Below are positions 39,045-50,981 of a stretch of 64,000 nucleotides of DNA, piece after piece. The position numbers and the translations under genes were made by a program. The stretch comes from Selaginella tamariscina. Taxonomy: Eukaryota; Streptophyta; Lycopodiopsida; Selaginellales; Selaginellaceae. The stretch is from the NCBI GenBank assembly GCA_003024785.1, contig PUQB01000346.1, positions 107,927 to 171,926 on the forward strand, read 5' to 3'. Numbering within the stretch: position 1 is the first letter of the stretch; every line of letters begins with the position of its first letter. The notes under the pieces were generated by a model. It did no database searches, had not been told where the DNA came from, and saw nothing but the letters and a program-made list of their open reading frames with translations.

Positions 39045-40983
39045 CCTATAACCAATTCTAAATTATAACTTTCAGTAAATATCTTGTGTTCCATACTAAA
39101 TAGTTAAATACGTAGAGATATCTCTACGTATATAAAATACATATCTCTACGTATTTAACTACGTATATATAAATATATATGTACACACACACATATACAT
39201 ATCTCATACTAAATAGTTAAATACGTAGAGATATATAGATTTATTTGATTGTAATTTTCAAAGAGAAATAAAATAAAACATTTTTTTAATCATTTCAAAT
39301 TTAATTTTTAAGAAAAACATAATAATATACGCATAATAATTTATATCACAAGTTATACGATATTTAAAACTTTTCTTTCCTCTGCATTCCTAAAATAAAA
39401 ATAAAAATAAACCCTGATCTCATATAAGTTTCCGCAACAATAATCTTTTGTTTTAAATTTTATATTGTTAAATGGTATATGATTTAATTTTATAAATTCT
39501 ATACATATAATTAAAATGTGACTGGGAAACAAGTTTAGAAAAAAACAAAATAAACACAATTGTATAAAGAATAACATTACAATTTAGGTTTCTGTATAGA
39601 CAATTTTAATTTTTAATAAAACTATATATGCTAATAAATATATAGTAAAAATAGTTAACCAATTAAAATTGTCAAATTATTGTTTTCTTAATTAGTATGA
39701 ACATTGTAACTAAAATAAAAATGTCTATAATCCTATTTTCTTAATAATTAACAATTTTGATTATTTAATTAATATTTTTTAATATAAAAAATAATTTTTA
39801 AAATAATATATATTTTTAAAAAAATATTCTTTGAAATGTACGTTTAAAATATTAATTAATTTTTTTTATTTCTCATTTTCATCTATCATTCGTATTTTAA
39901 TTAAAACATTGGGTAGTATCAAAAGTCAATGGATATATAAAAAAGTAAATAAACCTTTATTTAATTATGAATATAAGACTTAAGAACCTTATCTAATTAA
40001 ATCCCACAATATACATGCATATGTAAATGATGCGAAGGAATGAATATACGTGTAAACATCCTCCGTGTGTGTATGTATGTGTGTAAGTTACTAAAGACAT
40101 GGAATGATATTAAATGAAATCATGAATTAAGACATAATTGAAATCTGTAATTTAATAATGTTTACATTTTTCAATGAAATACCATCCGCTTCTTATGCTT
40201 TAATATTTAAATAGTATTTTATTTTTTGAAATGAGAACACATAAGGCTACTTTGATTCTGGAATCTAGATAATAACTCATTAGTGGTGTGTGTGTTTCTA
40301 CATATATACACAGACACAACATATATACATGTGTGTGTATGCGCGCGAGGTGAACTAATGGTTGAAGAGACGGGAAATTTCAAGGTGCGCTCTATAGAAG
40401 ATTGTGTGTGTTATATAATACTGAAGATTAACCTCATTTGAAGGTGGCAATCTGGATAGGAGCTATGGATGATGGGTATGTCTATGAGTCAACTCAGGTA
40501 TATGGAAAAATTCTTCCAAAGGCAGCATTTTCAAGAGAGAATGTGAGAAACTTTTATACTGGGATATATTTTCATATTCTCGATGTATATCCTCCTGGGA
40601 GATGCTAAATCAAGTACGTGCTGTAACATGATTCTTGTAGTTAGATATGTTTATGTGACTAATATGTAGTCTTCAGGGAGTGGTAAACTAAATATATACA
40701 TGATTGGTGGGGATTTTATTGTTCAATTCAAAACTGTGGGATGGATATCATGTGATTCTGCAGCAAACCATTTACCTGACCTCTCGCAAAAGCAGGAATT
40801 GTTTTCGATGCAGACTCTTTGTAGCATGTAGAGCGGCATAACCTCTGTCACTCAAGCAACTCCAAACCTTGGTAAGTCATAGTTTGTGTGAGAGAGAGTG
40901 TGTGTGTGAGAGAGAGGGGGGGGGTGTGTGTGAGAGAGAGAGGGGGTGTGTGTGTGTGTGAGAGAGAGAGAGCGAGCGAGGAG

Positions 40984-41020
<37 letters not shown>

Positions 41021-41478
41021 GACTGTTTGATGTGCAAATGCAGGTGCAGAAAGCAACCAATGACATGGAAAGGATCTATGAACATGGTCGAGAGGAAATA
41101 CGGGTTTTATGTTACTATATACTTAAGGTTCCTGAATTACTCCTTGTGTGTGTGTGTGTGTGTGTGTGTTGATGTACAATACAGGATGTTCATATAGTCT
41201 CAGTCTCATAATCCACATAATCAACATATTTTGCAATGAAGGGTAAAAGAATGCGAATATACTTTGATTTCCAGTCAAATAAACCCTCAAAATGTGCTCA
41301 ATTGGTTAATTTTTTGAATAAAATTTATGACTGAGATAAAAATTTAAACACATATTGTAACATATTAAATATTTATATTAATTATTCCAATATCTCATGT
41401 AATATTACATTTATATTAAAATATTACATATATTAAAATAATATTAGAAATTTGTCTTGAAAGTATTGGTTTATATAA

Positions 41479-41515
<37 letters not shown>

Positions 41516-41874
41516 ATATAAAAAGTGAAGTTAATTTAAAGTTAAGAAGTTAAATATGAAAAATATATTCTAATACTATTTATGACACACACACGAATAT
41601 AAAATATATATATACCAGATTCTTTGTTTTCGCACGCTTGTATGTGTGCGTGTGTGCGTGCATGCGTGCATGCATTTGTTATGGCCCGAAAGGCCAATGT
41701 GTAATAAATAAAGAGAACGATACCTACCAGAAAGAGTAAGTGTGATTTTTAAGAATAACAAGCGAGGGATTAGGGTTCTTGGGGAGGACGGATGAGTGCC
41801 GGGGGGAAGACGCAGGAATAGAAATAGATGAGGCGGCATTGGATCATGTAGTCGAGCAGCAGAGCAGGCGGCGG
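37997..41874. other. AT-rich region with foldback repeats and microsatellites
   Basis: Holds TG tracts at about 38620-38650 and 39010-39040, the nested palindrome at 39092-39233, and a (TG)n(AG)n patchwork at 40888-41022. Around 40440-40620 the plus strand has a short protein-like frame (KVAIWIGAMDDGYVYES) followed by further scraps to 41100 (VQKATNDMERIYEHGREEI), which I do not recognise; it may be a decayed gene. No other feature supported. Confidence 0.4.
39092..39233. repeat. nested palindrome and direct repeats
   Basis: A 30-base word beginning CATACTAAATAGTTAAATAC occurs at 39092-39121 and again at 39204-39233. A 24-base perfect palindrome, ATACGTAGAGAT plus its complement, lies at 39108-39131. 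A 21-base inverted copy of 39101-39121 lies at 39141-39161. The region can fold into alternative hairpins and looks like a foldback element or a rearranged MITE. Confidence 0.75.
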
Positions 41875-44800
41875 ATGCCGGAGAACGAGCGGCTTCAGCT
41901 GCAGCAGATTGTCGCTTGAAGCAGAGGAACTCGAGGAAGAGGAAGCGGATTCAGAGGATGCGCCCATCCATCGCCTGCGCAGGTATGCGATGCTTAGCTA
42001 GAGCATTTTTAACCTATCTAGATCGCTGTTACATTCTTCGATTCGTAGACAGAAAATTGCCATAAAACATAGTTTGCAATCGCGAAATTTGTAGTTTTTC
42101 TTCATTTTTAGAAAAAAAAATGTAGCTGGATATGTATCTTCTACATTTTTCTTATAGAAACGGTGGACATCTATTTAGGTTCATCTTCTAATACATAAGT
42201 TTGTTCTTTTCATTTTGAAAATACATGAGTAAAATGAATGTGTCACCTTACACACAAGCACACATATACACATACACACATACAACATGTACAGCCGAGC
42301 GGATATCATGAATAGATAGAAGGTTCCAGTATTTAGTCATAATTAATTTCATTTACTTGTTTCATATGCATTTAGAAAATGAAAACAAAAGTTACTAAAT
42401 ATATATTTTTCCTTGTCAAGTTTTGATTAAAGTTAACAGAAGTGTCCCGAAACTAATGTATATAAGTGACAGGAATGAGGGGTCTGGCTTAAGTGCCGAA
42501 GGGACGAGAACAGATCCTGGCTTTACTTACGAACTTCATTGGCAAGCAGACATGCCTATTTGGGTGGTGAGACCTCCCTTCTTCCTCTCTCTCTCTCTCT
42601 GTCTCACACAACACTTACCATAGTTTACGTGCATAGATGTGGATGACACGGGACATGGCCGTGCTTTTTTGGAAGAAGGTAGCGTTGTAAGACTCCCTAT
42701 TCTCTATCTTGAAGGTGCGCAGTCCGTGTCTAACTTTATATATGTATATCTTTCTTGTGTGTAGACATACACATTATATAAATACATTTGTGAGTGAGTG
42801 AGTGTGCGTGTGTATTTTCGGAGTTTTCTCGTTTAAAAACACTCAACCTTTAGTAATAAGTTATATTTAATTATTTTGTGCAGGCACGGTTCTGTTTCCC
42901 GAAGCAACGCTACCCCTGAGAGTTATAAGACGACGATGTAAAGCGGCAGTTCAGCGAGCTATAAGTCAGGATCATGCAAAGTACACTCTTGCTGTGGTGT
43001 CTCTCTCTCTCTCTCTCTTTAATATATATATATATATATATTATATATATTATATATATATGTAGAGAGAGAGAGAGAGAGAGATTTATTATATATTTCA
43101 TATATAATAAATCATATACAGTATACTGACGCATAAATGTCATATATATAGATTTCGTTTGTTACTTTCGAATTTGCCTGCAGCTTCACGTCGGGAGGAA
43201 ACGAATTGACGATTCACTTGTTCCTGCACTCATAGGAACTACTGCCGAGGTCTCTCTCACACACACTTGTACTGATATATATATTGTATGTATGTATATG
43301 TATATACTGCAATTAATTTAAATTCTTTAAGTACTATGTCTATCAGATTAGGCAGTTTCGACATTTACCCGATGGTTCAATCAACGTTGTGGCGAGGGGA
43401 CGACAGAGATTTCGCGTTCAAGATGCTTGGAGCGATGACTCCGATACGGTAATAGACATATCTATTACTAAAATAATACATCCTGTATGTGCATACTAAC
43501 GTATATAGATAAGCACACACACATAATGTATGCATGTACTTATTCTTTATAGTGTAAATACATACTCAATCAAGTATATCTGTATGTTTATCTCTATGGA
43601 AATGTGTTTGTGACTAGAGTATAGCATGCTGTACATGCGCTAAACTTTTACAGACCTGTGTGTGTGAGTGTTATATGCGTTTTAACATGCTGTATATATA
43701 TATATATATATATGTCAGCCTTGTTGTGATGTGACGATTTTGGAAGAAAAGGCGCCCATGCCAATTCCCAGAGACGCGTTTTCACTGACGGCTGCGAATC
43801 CTAGCCGTGAAAGTGGGAAAGTGCCACGTGCCACCTTTGAAACTCCTGATGCTAACGAGAGCGATGACGAACCTCCTGGCGAAGACGCTCAAGAAAGGAA
43901 TTTCACTCTCAGAGAACAGGTGGCAAGGTTTCTGAGTGGTCATGGTACTCTTGCACATTTGCTCTTTCACCTCCACGACAACCGCAGGTTGTGTGTGTGT
44001 GTGTGTGCGTGTGCGTTTGGGGGATTATATATACATCTTATAAAGTTCTATTAACACTGTTAGGTTTACGTCTACAGTGACGATGATGACGACGATGACG
44101 ATGATATCATGCTTCCAGTGTGGCTTAGAAGACGCAATACGGTTGGTTTTCTTTACCCTTCTCCTTTTCGTATGCGCGCGCGCGCGCGCGTGTCTGTGTT
44201 GTATTCTAAATTATTTTTGGACCTGTTATGACTTTAACTTAGTAACTCATAAACATCAAGAGTAAAATCAATGAAAGTAAATCTAAGAAGGTTGAGTAAC
44301 ACAATGAGTTAGCTAGATTAATTATTCAATATTAAGTCAACGTAATTTAATATTTCACACAATGTTGGAATGTAAAGACTCGTGAAAGCGAGCGATCTGC
44401 ATCTCAACTTCCTATAGAGACTGGAGAAACATCAGGAGGTAATGTTCTATTTTGACTATGTTCTTATAATTCTTCTTGTTCTACATGCATACCTATGTAT
44501 AGGTGTTAACAATTTCTTCTCATGTCTCTACAGGAGGTCAAGTTGAGAGAGGAACAAAGGTTGGTGGAGACTGGGGAGGTGCATGTAAAGCTTGGGCCAG
44601 AGACGAGTCCAAATGGATGTTTACTGCTCAACGTGGTTATTGGCCACACTGGGTTTATCGGATGTATGATGCGTATCATCTCTCTCGTCGAGCAGCAGGT
44701 AACACACAAAAGTGGGGCACATACATGTGTTCCTTATTCAGATAATATCTTGAGCTCCTGATACAATAGTGTTTGTTTGACAGACATGTGGAGGCAGATG

Positions 44801-45986
44801 GTGGAGCTACCTTGCATGGATGAGCTGGTGGGCAATCCTGGATTGCTGTCGTTCTTCATAGCCAGTAAAATGCCACTCCCGGATGAGACGAGGCAGGAGC
44901 TTCTTGAGCTTGACGTTGTTTATAGACTGAAAAGGGAAATCCAGCTACTAGAGTCAATGGACCGAATTCGCTGCAAAACATGCCGAGTAAGTATACATTT
45001 TATCAGTTGCTAATAAAATAGTTGAACTACATAGTTTCACCAGTCTATATATCCTTAACGGTTTTATTATTCACGTATGAGCTCTCTCTCTCTCTCTTCC
45101 CTCCTCTGAATACTCCACGTGTACAAACGATATACTAAGCATTGTTAAATAGTTAATTTTGGGATTGTTTAGTAAACTGCCGTAACTAGTCTTTGATCTT
45201 TCTCCAGGCTACGATTGCAAGGAGAAGTGATATGCTAGTGATGTCCACGGATGGTCCTGTGAACGCTTTTGTGAATGAACATGGGTACGTACACGAGACT
45301 CTAACACTTCGCAGAGCACATGGACTTAATTTACGAGGTCGACCACAGACGGAACACAGTTGGTTTCCTGGGTAAGAAACGTATATATACATGTATGTTT
45401 CTATGTTATATATATTCATATACGTTTCTATGTACTGTTGTTGTTTTGTATGTCCACTTTGACAGACACACACACACACATACAGAGAGAGAACACTAGT
45501 TATTATGTGTGCTGGACTTATAATTTACTTTTATGCTGTATGATCTTCAGTCTTAGGAATGTGTAGTTGTCGTGTGTGCCTGTGAGAGACTAATTTAACT
45601 GTAAATATATTTGTTTTGTATCAATATATATTAACTATGTTAGAGGACTCTCTTTCTCTCTCTCTCTCTCGTATATAGACAGTGCCTTTGGTAGCTGTTT
45701 TCCTAAGGTTACTCTGTTTAGCATGCAAGGAGGACATGCTATAGATAGATATACTCTAGTTCTCGTTGGTACACTGTGTGTGTGCGTGTGTGCGTGCACG
45801 CGCGCGCGCGTGTGTGTGTGAGAGAGAGAGAGATTTAATGTACTGCTCAATGGCAGGTACGCGTGGACAATTGCTAACTGTGTGTGTGATACACACATGG
45901 GTTGGAGGTTTACTGCAATGAAGAGTGACATGAATCCAAAGGCATTTTGGGGCATAAGGAGGAGCCAAATCGCCACAATACAGTAG
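41875..45986 (+). CDS. CRBN: cereblon homologue, CRL4 substrate receptor
   Basis: Thirteen exons: 41875-41982, 42440-42566, 42637-42714, 42884-42996, 43184-43249, 43347-43448, 43719-43987, 44078-44141, 44378-44438, 44534-44698, 44784-44986, 45208-45371 and 45856-45986 (TAG). The N-terminus is acidic ([12 protein letters not shown]). A Lon N-terminal domain follows ([16 protein letters not shown], then [13 protein letters not shown]), then a helical DDB1-binding part ([17 protein letters not shown]), then the CULT domain with [28 protein letters not shown] and [13 protein letters not shown]. All three Trp of the ligand cage are present. Cereblon joins DDB1-CUL4-RBX1 and presents substrates for ubiquitination. 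Oddities: a one-base gap near 41915, an uncertain join of exons 2 and 3, and C-x-C instead of C-x2-C for the second zinc pair. Confidence 0.88.
43000..43084 (+). repeat. self-complementary (CT)n-(AT)n-(GA)n tract in cereblon intron 4
   Basis: Starting four bases after the exon end, a CT tract (43000-43018) is followed by AT palindromes and a GA tract (43064-43084). CT and GA arms are complementary, so the intron's 5' end could fold into a hairpin of about 85 bases that includes the region just past the donor site. Confidence 0.8.
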
Positions 45987-48794
45987 TTCGCGGACTTTTA
46001 AAGGACAGTTTTTGTCAACGAGGTTTACTAGCTATTTAAAGTCTTAGTTAATTTTATTAATTTCCAGTGTATCGTATATATATCTGTAGAATTTGCCAAT
46101 TTGCGAAGAAAGATGATATAATTATAGGCACTGACACGTGGAGACCAAGTCACCACCAGTGTGTTAATACACATGTGCATACATCTTACGTTTTCCTCCT
46201 TTGTATATACACGTGTATATACTCTGTATTATTTTTCCTTTCCGAATCACATAAAAAATCTTTTTTACAGGGACTAAAACTTAAGTTTTTAAATTCTACT
46301 TAAGAACACTTCAGTTTAACAACTTAAAAAGAGTGACTTAAGTTTAAAATTTAAGTTGAAAAAAAAAAATTAACATAAAAAAAATTAGGTTAAATACTTA
46401 ATTAATCCATAAATCATAAAAATTAAAACTGACTTAGTTTAACTTATATCTTAAATTGATATGTGAATAGCATTTTTATACTTAATCTCGAGTGCACTTA
46501 AGTCAATGAAAATTCTTTTTAATATTGTGTATCTATTAGATGTTTAGACTTTACATAAGATTTAAGACATCATCCCATGTTAAACCTACACATTGGTATT
46601 TTCAATGTGTAATATAGTAAAATTAAAAATTAAGACAATTTTTTGATCACATTCGTATAATGTCTTGAACGGAGAAATGCAAATCAAGTTTAAAATGTAT
46701 ATTACATATGTAAATCCTTAACATTGCAAATATCAATGCCAATTTGTACATCTATCACATTTAGAAATCATGTTCTAATGTAATCATTTTATTGTGAATG
46801 ATATATAAAGATGAATGAGTTTTAACACACATAACATACTTAATATATTTGTAATGAAAACTAGATTATTATCTAAGAATGTGTAGTTTGCACAAGAGTT
46901 GTCAAATAATATGATTAAATAAGAACAATATTATTAATATTGCAATTGCATTTAAAAGTGCATCAATCTTTATTTAACAAGTTAATTAACTATAAACCAT
47001 AATGATATATTAATTTCTTTTAAGAAAAACATGACAAAAGATCTTATTAAATTAATCATAACTAGGTGAAAGACATTGACACCCATATTACTTATGTCAT
47101 AATAAAATTTCAATTTTAACAAGTTAATTCTAAATATACATGACAACATTAACATATGCTTAGTGAAAAATGAAGTTTTTTTAAAATATATTAATTACCA
47201 AGATGACCTCGACAATTAGAAAATTATAATATACTAGCAAAAAATGCAGAACATAAATAAAAATTGTAATTGATTCTTAAAAGTTATCTTTGTAAAATAT
47301 AATAAATCATTTTAAATTAAGCATGATATTATTTGAGATAAAGTTTTAAAATAGAAGGAAGACTTCTAAACTCATTCTATAAGCTCCTTATCCATGACTT
47401 AATTTTTTACGTAGCTCATAAATATAATAAGTCAGTATTGAATGCATGAAAGGTTTGAACCAAATCAAAACACTTTGTAAAAATATTATTAAACAATGTA
47501 AAATTTGTAAGATGTACTTATGATAGAGCATAACCATTATTTCTCCCGCTCAATGTATCATTTTGAAACTATAAAATCATAATGTTTATTGTGCTACATA
47601 ACTCATTAAATTATTATGTTTTAAAAAAGAAGTTAATGCACACTCCAATAGTGTGTCACTCACATGTAAATAAGCATAAAACGTTCAAAACCCCAAATAA
47701 CACCAATGTCATAACATTATTCTTCTCTTTTTAATTATAAAAATTAAGAACTAATTGGTGTTACAAGAAATACACTTATGCTATTTAATTAGATGATCCT
47801 AATTTATCTAAGTTAAGTGATTCTACTAAGTTAGAATCGTGACAATTAAGACATTCTCTTTTAATAATTAAGTAGTTTCATTCAATTATTTTAAGTGCTC
47901 GAATTAAAGAATCAACTATATTTTTTTGTATTAGCACACCTTTAAGAGTGATATTTGATACATATGTTCAAGTGAAATCCAAGAATGAAGCACATGTGAG
48001 TTTGTTAATAACTTTTTTAACTAATTAAATGTGTACTGACACTTTTGCGTCCATCAAAAAAGATACATTTAGATGAACTTGCACTCAAAAAAGAGCAATT
48101 ATATTTGATAAATGATTAATGAATTATTTTAAATACTGCACCTTATAAATGAAATGCTGAACTTCTTAAACCATAAATATGAGGAAACATGTAACTTATT
48201 AAATCTACTTGCAAACTCTCACGAGAAATGTAATATTTTAAATATGTGACATTTGTTGAACCAAACACACTTTCAAGTTTTAAACACAAATCGAATATTT
48301 AAAACTAATTCAAGACTCATCACACATCATAAAGGTGATCCTCCCACAAACCAATATATATAATATATCAACAAGAATCCAATTCATTATGTGTTGAAAA
48401 GTGATTAGAACTAACATTAATCTAAAGAATATAACCATAAATTTGTAAAAACCAAAAGGTATACAAAATGCATTTTTTGAAATATTTTCATTAGTCATTG
48501 GCATGGATTGACAATTTTGACTTATATCGTGGCTTAAATCATCAAATAAACTATGGTGGTTTAGATCAACAAACTTTAAATTAATTTTTATAATAATTTT
48601 TAATGATTCTAAATGAAATTAAATATATAAATTTAATTTTGCATTCTTTAATTTTATGAATACCTTTTTAATTTATTCATTATTATTAATCATTATATCT
48701 TATGATCAATGTCATTGAATATAGTCACAAATTGTCTCTCAAATCCTAAACATTATACAAGACGTAATCATTCTTTTTCAAAAAAGTTATAAAT
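45987..48794. other. AT-rich intergenic region
   Basis: Follows the cereblon stop codon. Composition is over two thirds A/T, with many short TTAAGT/ACTTAA words between 46270 and 46500 that could be remnants of a small inverted-repeat element. No coding sequence, RNA or intact transposon was recognised. Confidence 0.5.
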
Positions 48795-50476
48795 GTTAGA
48801 GTTTTAACCCGAAGGGCCAACACGTAACAACACGTGGCTATCAAGTGGCCATTCGGCATCACCCTGTGTGAGCAACGCTAAGTTTTCAAGATAGCCTTAA
48901 GATTCTAACTCAGGGCCCAATTAGGTAAAAGACTTAAAGTCCTACCCTAAGTCCCCTAGAATGATCATTCCCTAAACCCTAGAGGATAACCTAAGTAGAC
49001 TTTAGGTCATGTCCCAATAGACCTAGACAAACTCATGCCCTAATCCCACGAAGGAGATGTGTCTCATACCTTCATGATAGAGCTAAGGCATTATCACTTA
49101 CCCTTGAGGAATCACCCTCATCTGGGAGTACAACCCCTTTAGGGCGACAAGGGGTACCCTGAACCACGACTAACCCCTAAGGGTTTGAGTGACCAAGTCA
49201 TACCCTAGACCTAGGGCTAGTACTTATTAAGGATATAAGTGTGGGCCGTAGGCGAACACGAGTGTTCTATTAAGCAAACTCCTTAAGGCTAGGTTTGAAT
49301 AACCCTAAGTACATGACCTTGCGAGTGCCTCATAAAAGGGCTCCTGCTAACAAGCTTAGGTTGTTCAACCCTTGAATTCCAAGGAGAACACTCCCCTAGC
49401 CAAGTGTGCCAAAGCACATCTAGTTACGAGACCTAACCTCCCTCGAGCCAATGCCTAAGGCTTAGCACCCTAATGCAAGCACAAGCATACCCGTTTGCTA
49501 GAGTATCCAACCCCTTAGCAACAAGCCCACGACACAACCCAAAGGGCATGCCTCGGGCGTTGTATTGTGTAACATCTAGCCTAGTGTCACATCTCTATGT
49601 AACACTGCCTTCCACGGTGTGGGCTATCATGCTATAACCTTTAGATTTGAGAGTTGCATCAAGTGCCACAAACGTGGCTCATAAATGCCAACTCTAAAAT
49701 CCCTTAGTGAACCCTCAGGAACTAGGTAACGTGAACCTTTCAAACAAGATCCCACACCCACAGTTGGACAAGGACACGGTTGTGCCTTGCTTGGCTGTGA
49801 GTGCTACATTTGGTTTGATGTGGAGGAGGAGGCTGGAGACAAGCCTCAACCTTTGCCTCTTGGAACGTACATTCCGACAAGACCTCCCAGGCATGGATTC
49901 GTCAATGTTAAGCTACCCTGAAGGTGGGACGTACCCCTGTCATCTGAAAGTTAGTGCAACACAACAAAGTGTTGTGCCTTGACAACACAAGTTAGAGCTT
50001 GCACTGGGAGAAGAGTAACAAACTCAATCATGAACCCAGGAACCCTCACTCCTACATACTCTACTTTATTTATGTCACAGAACCCCCCTCTGTTTTCCTG
50101 TTTACATAAGTGGGCTGACACAAAATCTCATTCCCAGAGGGAATTACTTGGTGAGTTATCCATTGACCCCTTAAACCCTAACCTATCAAACCTAGGGGTA
50201 TTTCTAAACATATCCGACATGCCGAACTCACCGGAACTAACCATTAACCCAACTGGAACACGAAAAACCAGGGTAAGAATTTTTTAAAAGGTAAGTTCTA
50301 GTTTCGCCTAAAGTTTTTTGCAAATACCTAATGACACCCGGCTAGACCATCACCAGATACCCAAGTGCACTAAATGGGCATGTTTTCTACTACATCTAGA
50401 GTCCATCAACATAGTACAATAGGTAACAACAGTCAACGTCCAAAGTAAAGAGTCGATCATAGTAAAAACTATGACA
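48795..50476 (+). mobile_element. LTR-like dispersed repeat, copy C (most complete, 1682 bp)
   Basis: Begins TGTTAGAG and ends AACTATGACA, the same terminus found inverted in copy B. The flanks ATAAA (48790-48794) and ACAAA (50477-50481) could be a 5-base target duplication with one mismatch. Two short frames (49707-49982 and 49979-50287) are not conserved in copy A and are probably chance. The element has lower A/T than its surroundings. I read it as a solo LTR of an unclassified long-LTR retrotransposon; a non-autonomous element is the alternative. Confidence 0.6.
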
Positions 50477-50938
50477 ACAAAACTAGATAAAAGCCAATCT
50501 AAATAGAAGAGATTTAATCAAACCAGCTTTGGTAACATATGTACCATATCTTTATAGCTGCACCATTATGGCAAGCTTTATTTGACTAAGGAACATGTAA
50601 AAGGCAAAACATGTTATATCAAATTTATTGGCCATACTTACTTTTTGGCTTGCATGATTTTGATGGTTAGAGCACCCAATTACTTTTATGAAGGACAACG
50701 TTGCTTTATTATAAACTCATCTCTACTTTAAGATGTTTTATTTGAAGTTGAAGATCCACATGTAGATGTGACATATCCATAAGAAAAAAAAAGAAAATAA
50801 GCCTAATTGAAAAAAATAATCAAACTATTATATCAATAACTAAAGATCATTGATTTTATATAAATAGAATTTAATGGAGAAAAGAAAGCCAATGAAGACT
50901 AGTGTTAATTGCTTCTACTTGACCTTAGCAAAAGCTCT

Positions 50939-50981
<43 letters not shown>

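Noticed and set aside
39108..39131. Rho-independent terminator or operator
   Set aside because: The palindrome lies in plant intergenic DNA with AT repeats; bacterial-type signals do not apply.
40848..41172. Frames of Arg-Glu-Arg-Val or Leu-Ser-His-Thr on both strands
   Set aside because: Produced by a (TG)n(AG)n patchwork; no conserved protein.
49707..50287. Two overlapping plus-strand frames in copy C as genes
   Set aside because: The frames are not preserved in copy A or B and have no recognisable motif.
20230..50476. Copies A and C as the two LTRs of one 30-kb element
   Set aside because: No primer-binding site or polypurine tract lies at the inner edges, they differ in sequence, and host genes such as dirigent and cereblon lie between them.
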